Below, piece after piece: positions 57,274 through 64,000 of a stretch of 64,000 nt of DNA. Source of the DNA: Rheinheimera sp. UJ63 (GTDB lineage Bacteria; Pseudomonadota; Gammaproteobacteria; Enterobacterales; Alteromonadaceae); contig NZ_JAKGTQ010000004.1 of NCBI RefSeq assembly GCF_021568285.1, positions 186,001 through 250,000 of the forward strand. Direction: 5' to 3'. The position numbers and the translations under genes were made by a program. Numbering within the stretch: the first letter of the stretch is position 1; every line of letters begins with the position of its first letter. The notes below the pieces were generated by a model. It saw nothing but the letters and a program-made list of their open reading frames with translations. It made no database searches and was not told the DNA's origin.

Positions 57274-57984
57274 TTACAGGTTTAAGTCAGCGATAGCGCC
57301 CAACATTTCAACCACCATGGCTGAACTGTTTTTGGCTGCAACTTCTAAGTAGGCTTCAAAAGAATCGGGGGATTCTTTACCGGCAATATCACTAAGGCTG
57401 CGGATCACCACAAAAGGGGTATTCAGCATATGACAGCTTTGTGCAATGGCCGCGCCTTCCATTTCAACCGCTAACATGCTGGGAAAATGTTGTCGTGTTT
57501 GGGCAATCCGTTCAGGATCACACATAAAGCTATCACCGGTGGCAATTAAGCCTTTTTTGGTTTTACAAAAGCCTAACGCAGCAATGCTTTGTTCAGCGGC
57601 AGCAATTAACGCAGGGTGCGCTTTGTAGGCGGCGGGCATTTGTGGTACTTGGCCTATTTCATATCCAAAAGCGGTCACATCAACATCATGATGCCGTACT
57701 TCGGTACTGATCACGACATCGCCGACGCTTAATTCAGGATCAAAACCGCCAGCCGACCCCGTATTGATGATGCAGTCAGGTTTAAATTGGCAAATCATTA
57801 AGGTTGTGGCCACGGCTGCGGCAACTTTACCAATACCTGATTGCACTAAAACGACATTTTTACCGGCTAAAGTACCGATGTAAAAAGTATAGCCGCCTAA
57901 CTTTTCTGTACGATTTAATTCAATTTGTTGCTGTAACAGCGCAATTTCAGGTTCCATTGCGCCAATAATGCCGATTAATTGCAT
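57274..57984 (-). CDS. mtnN: 5'-methylthioadenosine/S-adenosylhomocysteine nucleosidase
   Basis: Cleaves MTA, SAH and 5'-deoxyadenosine to adenine and the sugar, recycling methionine and removing SAH, part of AI-2 synthesis. At 236 aa it has [10 protein letters not shown] with the catalytic Glu13, the purine-binding NTGSAGG and [25 protein letters not shown] with the ribose-binding Glu, and RSLSDIAG with the catalytic Asp. The CbiB-like gene starts 12 bp after it. Confidence 0.97.
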   Translation of the reverse strand: MQLIGIIGAMEPEIALLQQQIELNRTEKLGGYTFYIGTLAGKNVVLVQSGIGKVAAAVATTLMICQFKPDCIINTGSAGGFDPELSVGDVVISTEVRHHDVDVTAFGYEIGQVPQMPAAYKAHPALIAAAEQSIAALGFCKTKKGLIATGDSFMCDPERIAQTRQHFPSMLAVEMEGAAIAQSCHMLNTPFVVIRSLSDIAGKESPDSFEAYLEVAAKNSSAMVVEMLGAIADLNL

Positions 57985-58084
57985 GGTCCCGCCTAGGCAA
58001 GTAAAAAAACACTAGTATAAACGGGGTGGCAGTGAAAAGCATTGCCTTTCCTGCCGAACGTGGGGATTACGCTAAAACAACCGG

Positions 58085-58969
58085 TTATTGCTGCAACGGG
58101 ATCGGCTGCATGGCCTGACCAGAGGTCAGGCGGCCATGTTGATAATCGCTAACCGCCTGTTGGATCTCTGCGATAGTGTTCATTACAAAAGGACCATATT
58201 GCACAATAGGTTCAGCAATGGGCCGGGCGGCGAGCACGAGAAAGCGTACCTCGGTTTTCGCGCTGAGCGATACCGCACCTTGTGTTGATAATACTGCCGC
58301 TTGATGCTCAGGTAAGGTAACCTGCTGCTCAGCGCTGTGCAGCTCTATAGTTCCTTCATAAGGATACAGTAAAGCGTTATGACCATCAGGCAGCGGTAAC
58401 TGTAGCTGAGCACCTGGTGATAAATGAATATCAAAATAGACCGGTTCCGTACTTAAACCTTGGATTGGACCTTGCACCTGTTGGTCTTGATAACAAAAGT
58501 TGCCGGCAATCACTTTAACGCGAATACCGTCAGCGGCGTGCACTACCGGTATTTGCGCGGGGTTGATATCAACGTAAGCGGCTTCTTTCATTTTTTCTTT
58601 GGCGGGCAAATTAATCCACAGTTGAAAGCCGCGCATTAATCCAGATTCTTGTTGCGGCATTTCTGAGTGAATAATGCCTCTTCCGGCACTCATCCATTGT
58701 ACACCGCCGCTTTTTAGGTGACCTTGATTACCCAAGTGATCTTTATGCAACATATGGCCATCAAGCATATAAGTCACCGTTTCAAAACCGCGGTGAGGGT
58801 GTGCGGGGAAACCGGCAATATAATCATCCGCTTTCTCCGAGCCAAAACAGTCGAGCATTAAAAAAGGATCCAACCTAAAATCAGCAGATTGTCCTAAGCT
58901 GCGTTTTATTTTTACCCCAGCACCGTCTGATACTGTCACTGCTGGTATAAGCGTTTTTAATTTACGCAT
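58085..58969 (-). CDS. Pirin family protein
   Basis: A 294-aa bicupin of the pirin family. The N-terminal cupin carries the metal ligands His57 and His59 (HPHRGFETVTYML), His101 and Glu103 (GRGIIHSEMP), as in human pirin and E. coli YhhW, members of which have quercetinase activity. The C-terminal cupin (about 180-290) lacks ligands. Start supported by AAGGAGA 7 bp upstream of ATG. Its biological substrate is unknown. Confidence 0.93.
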   Translation of the reverse strand: MRKLKTLIPAVTVSDGAGVKIKRSLGQSADFRLDPFLMLDCFGSEKADDYIAGFPAHPHRGFETVTYMLDGHMLHKDHLGNQGHLKSGGVQWMSAGRGIIHSEMPQQESGLMRGFQLWINLPAKEKMKEAAYVDINPAQIPVVHAADGIRVKVIAGNFCYQDQQVQGPIQGLSTEPVYFDIHLSPGAQLQLPLPDGHNALLYPYEGTIELHSAEQQVTLPEHQAAVLSTQGAVSLSAKTEVRFLVLAARPIAEPIVQYGPFVMNTIAEIQQAVSDYQHGRLTSGQAMQPIPLQQ

Positions 58970-59156
58970 AATGTCTCCTTAAATAGTTAATACGATTAAA
59001 CCGGATAAACAATCGAATGAAAATTGCAAAAATTGCTGGCTAATATTCAATAAAGTAGAACGATGGCAGTTCAGTTAGCATTAAGGCGTGAGCGCTAAAG
59101 TGCCAGTCAGTAACCTTGCTGTATCGGTCATGCCGATAAGATGATTGGAGATTGTC

Positions 59157-59696
59157 ATGAAAAAACAACTAATTTGTATAATGTTATTCAGTAGTGCTGC
59201 GGCCACCGTACAAGCGAACTCAGATATTCGTTGGGATTATCTTGGTTTAGGTTATACCGATGCGGCAGGAGACGGACCTTATATCGAAGGGTCATTACGC
59301 GTAGCGCCTTCCTGGGTTTTACAGGGCGAGTTCAGCCCACAAACGGTGGCATCACAAGACTTTAATGCCTTTCGTTTCGGCGTGACTTATCTCAGTGGGT
59401 TTAAACTCGACTTTACACCCAACAGCCAAACTTACTTGCAAGCGGGTATTGATGGCGTCAGCGGTGATCGTGATGATACCGGTGCTTTTTTCGGTATAGG
59501 CGCTCGCCATCCGTTAACGCCACAAGTTGAATTATTAACAGAAGCCAGTTATCACACCTTAGGCGATAACTATGGCAGTGCTACGGCCGGAATTGCTTAT
59601 TACTTTAGCCCAGACTGGGCCATAAGAAGTACGTTGTCGTTAAATAGCGGTGACACGAAAAACGTTTTTCGTTTTGGTATGACCTATCAGTTTTAA
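59157..59696 (+). CDS. Small outer-membrane beta-barrel protein
   Basis: A 179-aa exported protein. A signal peptide (about 1-21, ending VQA) is followed by alternating hydrophobic beta strands (WDYLGLGYTDAAG, YIEGSLRVAP, FNAFRFGVTYLSG) and a C-terminal strand NVFRFGMTYQF ending in Phe, the outer-membrane assembly signature. An 8-stranded barrel like OmpA-type or Ail-type proteins is likely. The ATG at 59157 with GGAG 7 bp upstream is used. No partner is obvious. Confidence 0.85.
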   Translation: MKKQLICIMLFSSAAATVQANSDIRWDYLGLGYTDAAGDGPYIEGSLRVAPSWVLQGEFSPQTVASQDFNAFRFGVTYLSGFKLDFTPNSQTYLQAGIDGVSGDRDDTGAFFGIGARHPLTPQVELLTEASYHTLGDNYGSATAGIAYYFSPDWAIRSTLSLNSGDTKNVFRFGMTYQF

Positions 59697-59832
59697 ATCA
59701 GCCAACAGTTAGTCGTTGTTGCCCGCAGCTTGCACAGAATATATTTACCCGTGGCTGGCGCAAAGCATTGCAGTTGCGTCAGCCAACTCTTAATATTAAG
59801 CACTTGGCTAGCGCGACAGCGGAAGTGATACT

Positions 59833-60183
59833 ATGTTAGACGATTTTTTTATCCAGTTAAGTACCGAGCCTGACAGCATTAGTTTTGCGCAAACTATGGC
59901 CGTTATTGATAAGCACTATGACTTTACTGCCGTGGCCTTTGAAAACGGCGAAGTGACTAATGCCGCCGATCAGAGCAACGGTTCCTGCAAAATTTTTGCA
60001 TTTGGCCTGTTACACCAGTTATCGGAACCGCAAACTTTACAGTTATTTGGTGAGCATTATCGCCAGGTAATGGCCACTCCTAGTGGTACCGATCATCAAA
60101 ATATTCGCAATTTTTTGATCACCGGTTGGAATGGCATTCGTTTTTCAGGTAACGCCTTACAGCTGAAAAGCACCGCTGTTTAA
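59833..60183 (+). CDS. HopJ type III effector-like family protein
   Basis: A 116-aa protein matching the HopJ family: LSTEPDSISFAQTMAVIDKHYDFTAVAFENGEVTNAADQSNGSCKIFAFG and a C-terminal HQNIRNFLITGWNGIRF. Despite the name, members are widespread in free-living marine and freshwater bacteria with no type III system, and no function is established. No secretion genes are nearby. GGAAG precedes the start. Confidence 0.85.
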   Translation: MLDDFFIQLSTEPDSISFAQTMAVIDKHYDFTAVAFENGEVTNAADQSNGSCKIFAFGLLHQLSEPQTLQLFGEHYRQVMATPSGTDHQNIRNFLITGWNGIRFSGNALQLKSTAV

Positions 60184-60190
60184 CTCAAAA

Positions 60191-60218
60191 AATAAGGCCA
60201 GCAACTGCTGGCCTTATT
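60191..60218. terminator. Convergent terminator between HopJ-like and YjfB-like genes
   Basis: Perfect 12-bp stem AATAAGGCCAGC/GCTGGCCTTATT with a 4-nt loop. It lies 8 bp after the plus-strand stop and 26 bp before the minus-strand gene end; T-tracts are short (TTATT side), but the stem is strong enough to serve both. Confidence 0.7.
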
Positions 60219-60243
60219 ACTTAACCGCTCTTCCTGAGCTGCG

Positions 60244-60438
60244 TTATACCGTCACATTAATGTTCTGGCCAAGATTTCCAACAGATTGTGCAGCGGCAGT
60301 AGGCTCAATACTTTGCATAGCATTTTGTACTAAGCTCGTGGCCATTTGCCCTTGCTGTTCTTGTTGTTTCTTTGCCATCACAGCGCCCAGCACTTCAAAA
60401 GCCTGAGCAGACGCAAGTGCGCCAACGGATTGACTCAT
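60244..60438 (-). CDS. Small YjfB-like protein (putative motility family)
   Basis: A 64-aa Gln-rich protein: MSQSVGALASAQAFEVLGAVMAKKQQEQQGQMATSLVQ, ending in SVGNLGQNINVTV. The pattern of a helical Gln-rich stretch and a terminal LGxNINV resembles YjfB putative motility proteins. The ATG at 60438 has a perfect GGAGG 4 bp upstream; in-frame TTG further up is not used. Function unknown; a flagellar link is only by family name. Confidence 0.65.
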   Translation of the reverse strand: MSQSVGALASAQAFEVLGAVMAKKQQEQQGQMATSLVQNAMQSIEPTAAAQSVGNLGQNINVTV

Positions 60439-60588
60439 AGAACCTCCTATTAGCAACAGGTCATCTCGTTATCGGCAAGCGGTTGGCAAACTTTAGGCAT
60501 TTTTTTGCCTTATTAAAAAAGGTGAATGCCGCCTGTTGCAGCAGGCGGCATTCGATCTTAGCGCGGAGTGACTCATTTCTCCAAAGCG

Positions 60589-61251
60589 TTAAGAAACTTG
60601 GACTAGCGCGGTAGATTGCGCTTTAATTTGTGACTTTGATAAAGCCGGTGACATTAAACGGCCTGATAGGGCGGTATTCACCAAAGCCGGCTTAACAGTA
60701 CGGATTGGCCGGGTAGGGCCTTTTTTCACTAAACCTTTTAATAAGGGTTCCACTTTTGGAGCCGGTTTACCCAGTTTAACCGCGAGTGCCGCTTGTAATT
60801 CGGTTACGGTGTAACCCGCCTTAATAGCAATACGCAAATAAGGCACGCCAGCTGCATCAAGCGCACCACTCACAAACCAATCTGGTACGGCTTTGTGCCC
60901 TTCTTTATTTTGTGGATTAACTAAGTCAAGTACCGCCACCACTTTCATCGTTTCAGGTTCGCACAAGACATAATCGAGATATTTGGCATTAAGCTTTAAC
61001 TGGGTGCTGCGCCGGTTTTTGTCAGAGACACTGGCCTTGATATCTAAGACATCGGCTAAGCGCACTCTGTTCATAATACGATAGTCATTTTGTACTGCTT
61101 TATCTAATAAACCCAAAAAAGAACGTTCAACCGGACTAAACAACGCAGCCTTCCGCTGCACTTGGAACGGGTTACTATTGTCAATAAAGCGACTGGCAAC
61201 CAAAGCAATAACGACGACCAGTAGCACTAATAACAGCATGATAAACTCCAT
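60589..61251 (-). CDS. DUF2726 membrane-anchored protein
   Basis: A 220-aa protein with one N-terminal membrane helix (MEFIMLLLVLLVVVIALVAS) and a cytosolic DUF2726 domain (about 35-155; FSPVERSFLGLLDKAV, YRIMNRVRLADVLDI and LDYVLCEPETMKVVAVLDL). Nuclease-like restriction-fold relatedness has been suggested for DUF2726. The C-terminal tail is Lys/Pro-rich. The ATG at 61251 has GGAGG 5 bp upstream and gives the natural membrane anchor; the ORF is open upstream. Confidence 0.8.
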   Translation of the reverse strand: MEFIMLLLVLLVVVIALVASRFIDNSNPFQVQRKAALFSPVERSFLGLLDKAVQNDYRIMNRVRLADVLDIKASVSDKNRRSTQLKLNAKYLDYVLCEPETMKVVAVLDLVNPQNKEGHKAVPDWFVSGALDAAGVPYLRIAIKAGYTVTELQAALAVKLGKPAPKVEPLLKGLVKKGPTRPIRTVKPALVNTALSGRLMSPALSKSQIKAQSTALVQVS

Positions 61252-61440
61252 GCTTACCTCCGACAAAGAATTGACAGCAAGAACGATGAGTTCATACAAG
61301 CATAAGCTGTGCCAATATTTTTAATGTGGTGCTAACAGGGTTATTTTTTGAATTGATGCCAGCCATCATCTTCATTAATGGTATTTATATGTGATTTAGG
61401 CTTATAGTTACTGCATCTGAAATAGTACAAGGACACGATC

Positions 61441-63042
61441 ATGGCAGCAGTAACAACTTGTGGCGCGCTGACTATTAAAGGCGCAATGCCTGAAGCCTAT
61501 CAAGAAATTTTAACGCCAGCGGCTTGCGAATTTGTCGCAGAGCTTGCTCAATTATTCCGCCCGCCGTTAAAAGCGCTGTTAAGCGCACGGCAACAACGCC
61601 AAGCCAAATATGATGCCGGTGCTTTACCTGACTTTTTAGCAGAAACGGCAGCGATCCGCCAAGGCGATTGGCAAGTGGCCGCTTTACCCGCTGATTTGCA
61701 AGATCGTCGTGTTGAAATTACTGGGCCGGTAGAACGCAAAATGATCATAAACGCGTTAAATGCGGATGTTAAAGTGTTTATGGCCGATTTTGAAGACTCG
61801 CAAACACCCAGTTGGGATGGCATGGTGGAAGGGCAAATCAATTTGCGCGATGCTAACCTTGGCACGATCAGTTATACCGATCCACAAAGCGGCAAACATT
61901 ATGCGCTAAAAGAGCATCCCGCTTTATTAATTGCCCGTGTGCGTGGCTTGCATTTATGGGAAAAACACATTGAGTTGGCAGGTGAACCGATCCCCGGTGG
62001 CTTGGTCGATTTTGCTTTATATTTTTATCATAACTATCGCACCCGCCTGAAAAATGGTACCGGTGTGTATTATTACGTACCCAAATTACAAAGCCATTTA
62101 GAAGCCAAATGGTGGGATGATATCTTCCGTTACACCGAGCAACGTTTTGCTGTGCCTATTGGGACGATCCGCGCGACCGTGTTGATCGAAACGCTGCCAG
62201 CGGCCTTTGAAATGGACGAAATCCTTTATATGATGAAAGATCATATCGTGGCACTAAACTGTGGTCGTTGGGATTATATCTTCAGTTATATCAAAACATT
62301 AAACAACCATCCGGATCGCGTGTTACCCGATCGGCAGGTCGTTTCTATGCATAAGCCTTTTTTAAGTGCTTACTCTCGCTTACTGATTAAAACCTGTCAT
62401 AAACGTGGCGCTTTAGCCATGGGCGGCATGGCGGCCTTTATTCCGGCAAAAGATCCGGCGGTGAATGCCGCGATTTTAGAGCGCGTGACCGCCGATAAAG
62501 AATTGGAAGCGAGTAATGGCCATGATGGTACTTGGGTGGCACACCCTGGTTTAGCCGCAACGGCCAACGGTGTGTTTGCCAAGTACTTAGGTGATAACAC
62601 TAACCAGTTAGCCGTATCACGTGCTGACGATGCACCGATCACCGCTGCCGAGTTACTCGCGCCCTGTGATGGTGATCGTACGGAAGAGGGCATGCGTACT
62701 AACATCCGCGTTGCCTTGCAATACTTAGCGGCGTGGATCAGCGGCAAAGGTTGTGTGCCCATTTATGGCTTAATGGAAGATGCCGCCACAGCGGAAATCT
62801 CTCGCACTTCCATTTGGCAATGGATTAAACATGGTAAAGAGTTAAGTAACGGTAAACTTGTTACCAAAGCCCTATTTGCTTCTTTTTTAGAGGAAGAGGC
62901 AAAGGTGGTGTTAGCAGAAGTTGGGGCAGAAGTGTGGCAAAGCCAGAATTTTGCTCGGGCGCAAGCCTTATTGCTAGACATTACCACAGCTGATGAACTG
63001 ACAGATTTCCTAACCCTGCCAGCTTATCAGTTGCTTGATTAA
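61441..63042 (+). CDS. aceB: Malate synthase A
   Basis: Condenses glyoxylate and acetyl-CoA to malate in the glyoxylate shunt. At 533 aa it has the usual length. The signature KDHIVALNCGRWDYIFSYIK, the general region MADFEDSQTPSWDGM carrying active-site Asp/Glu ligands and the C-terminal GLMEDAATAEISR are present. No aceA isocitrate lyase is in the window, unlike E. coli aceBAK, so aceA must be upstream in another place or far off. It is convergent with a LysR gene. Confidence 0.97.
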   Translation: MAAVTTCGALTIKGAMPEAYQEILTPAACEFVAELAQLFRPPLKALLSARQQRQAKYDAGALPDFLAETAAIRQGDWQVAALPADLQDRRVEITGPVERKMIINALNADVKVFMADFEDSQTPSWDGMVEGQINLRDANLGTISYTDPQSGKHYALKEHPALLIARVRGLHLWEKHIELAGEPIPGGLVDFALYFYHNYRTRLKNGTGVYYYVPKLQSHLEAKWWDDIFRYTEQRFAVPIGTIRATVLIETLPAAFEMDEILYMMKDHIVALNCGRWDYIFSYIKTLNNHPDRVLPDRQVVSMHKPFLSAYSRLLIKTCHKRGALAMGGMAAFIPAKDPAVNAAILERVTADKELEASNGHDGTWVAHPGLAATANGVFAKYLGDNTNQLAVSRADDAPITAAELLAPCDGDRTEEGMRTNIRVALQYLAAWISGKGCVPIYGLMEDAATAEISRTSIWQWIKHGKELSNGKLVTKALFASFLEEEAKVVLAEVGAEVWQSQNFARAQALLLDITTADELTDFLTLPAYQLLD

Positions 63043-63060
63043 CCTGACGTAACCATTTTT

Positions 63061-63084
63061 GGGCGCGAGTTAGCGCCCTTTTTT
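63061..63084 (+). terminator. Intrinsic terminator after aceB
   Basis: Stem GGGCGC/GCGCCC with loop GAGTTA, then six T residues on the plus strand, 18 bp after aceB. The T-run overlaps the stop codon of the convergent LysR gene. Confidence 0.88.
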
Positions 63085-64000
63085 ATTTGAGCTCTTCGGC
63101 TGTTTCGGCAATTAAGCGTCGAAACCAGATATGGCTGGCATCCTGGTGTAACAAGGGGCTCCAGATCATCTTCAGTTCAATCGGTGGGATGGCAAAGGGC
63201 GGATCCATGATGGCCATGTTAGCGTCGTTCTCATATAGTCTAGCGGCTCTACTGGGCAAGGTGGCAATCAGATCGATACTAACCGCTAAATGCATGGCAA
63301 CATGATAGTTACGGGTAAAAACGGTAATATTACGCTGCTTACCTAATTTGGCCAGCGCTTCATCAACCCAACCGAGCTTCTGTACGTCTTTCGGATCCAT
63401 CCCTACGCCAACACCAAAACCGGTTTTACTGACCCAAATATGTTGGGATTTTAAATAGCTATCCAAATTGAAGCTCTGTAAAACAGGATTTTGACGGTTG
63501 ATCAAACAAGAAAAACTATCTCGCCAAACGGTTTTTTGATGGAACGACTGCGGTAAATGATCAAAGCGGTTAATGGCCATATCGACCTTACCATTTTCCA
63601 CATCATGAAAGTTAACATCTGACGGTGTCATTATATCTAAGCTGCTGAACGGCGCTTGTACGCGTAGCTTTTTCAACAAGGCTGGGATCAAGGTTGAGGC
63701 CGCATAATCACTGGCCATAATACGAAAAACCCGTTGGCTTTGTGACGGTTCAAAGTCTTTATTGGGCTGTAAGGTTTCTTCTAGGGTGAGCAATACACCA
63801 CGCACTATAGGCGCTAATTCACGGGCGCGTTCAGTGGGCACCATGCCTTCTGAGGTGCGCACTAATACCGGATCGTTTAACAAATCACGCAAGCGTTTTA
63901 AACCATTACTCATCGCTGGCTGAGTGATATTTAATTGGTTCGCCGCTCGAGTCACATTCTGTTCTCGTAGCAATACATCCAAGTAAACCAACAGGTTTAA
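63083..64000 (-). CDS. LysR-family transcriptional regulator, 5' end cut by window edge
   Basis: The frame is open to base 64000 (LNLLVYLDVLLREQ at the edge), so the true start is just outside the window. The N-terminal winged helix-turn-helix is seen (NVTRAANQLNITQPAMSNGLKRLRDLLNDPVLVRTSEGM), followed by a LysR substrate domain. It resembles the NodD/LeuO-type subgroup by its helix-turn-helix and the PTERARELAPIVRGVL linker. Convergent with aceB; a role in acetate or glyoxylate control is possible but only by proximity. Confidence 0.92.
   Translation of the reverse strand, partial: LNLLVYLDVLLREQNVTRAANQLNITQPAMSNGLKRLRDLLNDPVLVRTSEGMVPTERARELAPIVRGVLLTLEETLQPNKDFEPSQSQRVFRIMASDYAASTLIPALLKKLRVQAPFSSLDIMTPSDVNFHDVENGKVDMAINRFDHLPQSFHQKTVWRDSFSCLINRQNPVLQSFNLDSYLKSQHIWVSKTGFGVGVGMDPKDVQKLGWVDEALAKLGKQRNITVFTRNYHVAMHLAVSIDLIATLPSRAARLYENDANMAIMDPPFAIPPIELKMIWSPLLHQDASHIWFRRLIAETAEELK

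Overview
The window is a 64 kb chromosomal segment of a gammaproteobacterium. Gene order in the housekeeping blocks follows Escherichia coli closely (folP-glmM, secG-tRNA-Leu(GAG), initiator tRNA-rimP-nusA-infB-rbfA-truB-rpsO-pnp-nlpI, leuS-lptE-holA-nadD-rsfS-rlmH-mrdA-rodA-rlpA-dacA-ybeD-lipB-lipA, miaB-ybeZ-ybeY-corC-lnt). The accessory genes (NhaD antiporter, SulP/UspA pair, HopJ-like protein, large Reg_prop/GGDEF/EAL sensor, MNIO/bufferin locus) fit the Rheinheimera/Alishewanella/Arsukibacterium group of aquatic bacteria. That placement is inference from gene content, not a database result. I see no prophage, CRISPR array or transposase. Layout: 1-3.1 kb holds a truncated folP, glmM, tpiA and secG. 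Two tRNAs lie at 3139-3364, followed by two consecutive intrinsic terminators and the translation/RNA-decay block rimP to pnp. nlpI follows with an unusual lipoprotein carrying a metallopeptidase-like motif. From 14.5 to 27.9 kb all genes are on the minus strand: a PilZ protein, lipoate synthesis, cell-elongation genes (PBP2, RodA, RlpA, DacA), ribosome-silencing and NAD genes, LptE and LeuS. From 28 to 45 kb an accessory stretch lies between the leuS/ybeL block and the lnt/miaB block. It contains a SulP transporter with UspA, NhaD, two small redox or monooxygenase-like proteins, an MTHFR-like gene with a MetJ-box-like operator, a tandem pair of about 500 bp structured non-coding repeats, a bufferin-type RiPP locus, a Lon-family protease and a secreted subtilase. 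From 45 to 64 kb come lnt-corC-ybeY-ybeZ-miaB, a DMT transporter, a very large c-di-GMP sensor protein, a CbiB-like membrane protein with mtnN, pirin, a small outer-membrane protein, HopJ-like and YjfB-like small proteins, a DUF2726 protein, aceB and a truncated LysR gene. The most interesting region is 35.5-40.3 kb. Transcribed leftward are a periplasmic thioredoxin-like protein, a CcdA-like thiol transporter, a secreted precursor with five CGEGKC motifs, a DUF692/MNIO modification enzyme and its DUF2063 partner. Transcribed rightward are an ECF sigma factor and its DUF1109/NrsF-type membrane anti-sigma factor. Both sides start from matching TGTAAC-N15-CG(T/C)C elements placed almost symmetrically in the shared intergenic region. 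The reading is a metal- or thiol-stress-induced system that makes a post-translationally modified, cysteine-derived metal-binding peptide in the periplasm, with its own redox pair. The precursor keeps an exact 22-residue register with one cysteine unit missing, and the reading frame of the last gene ends inside the neighbouring repeat.
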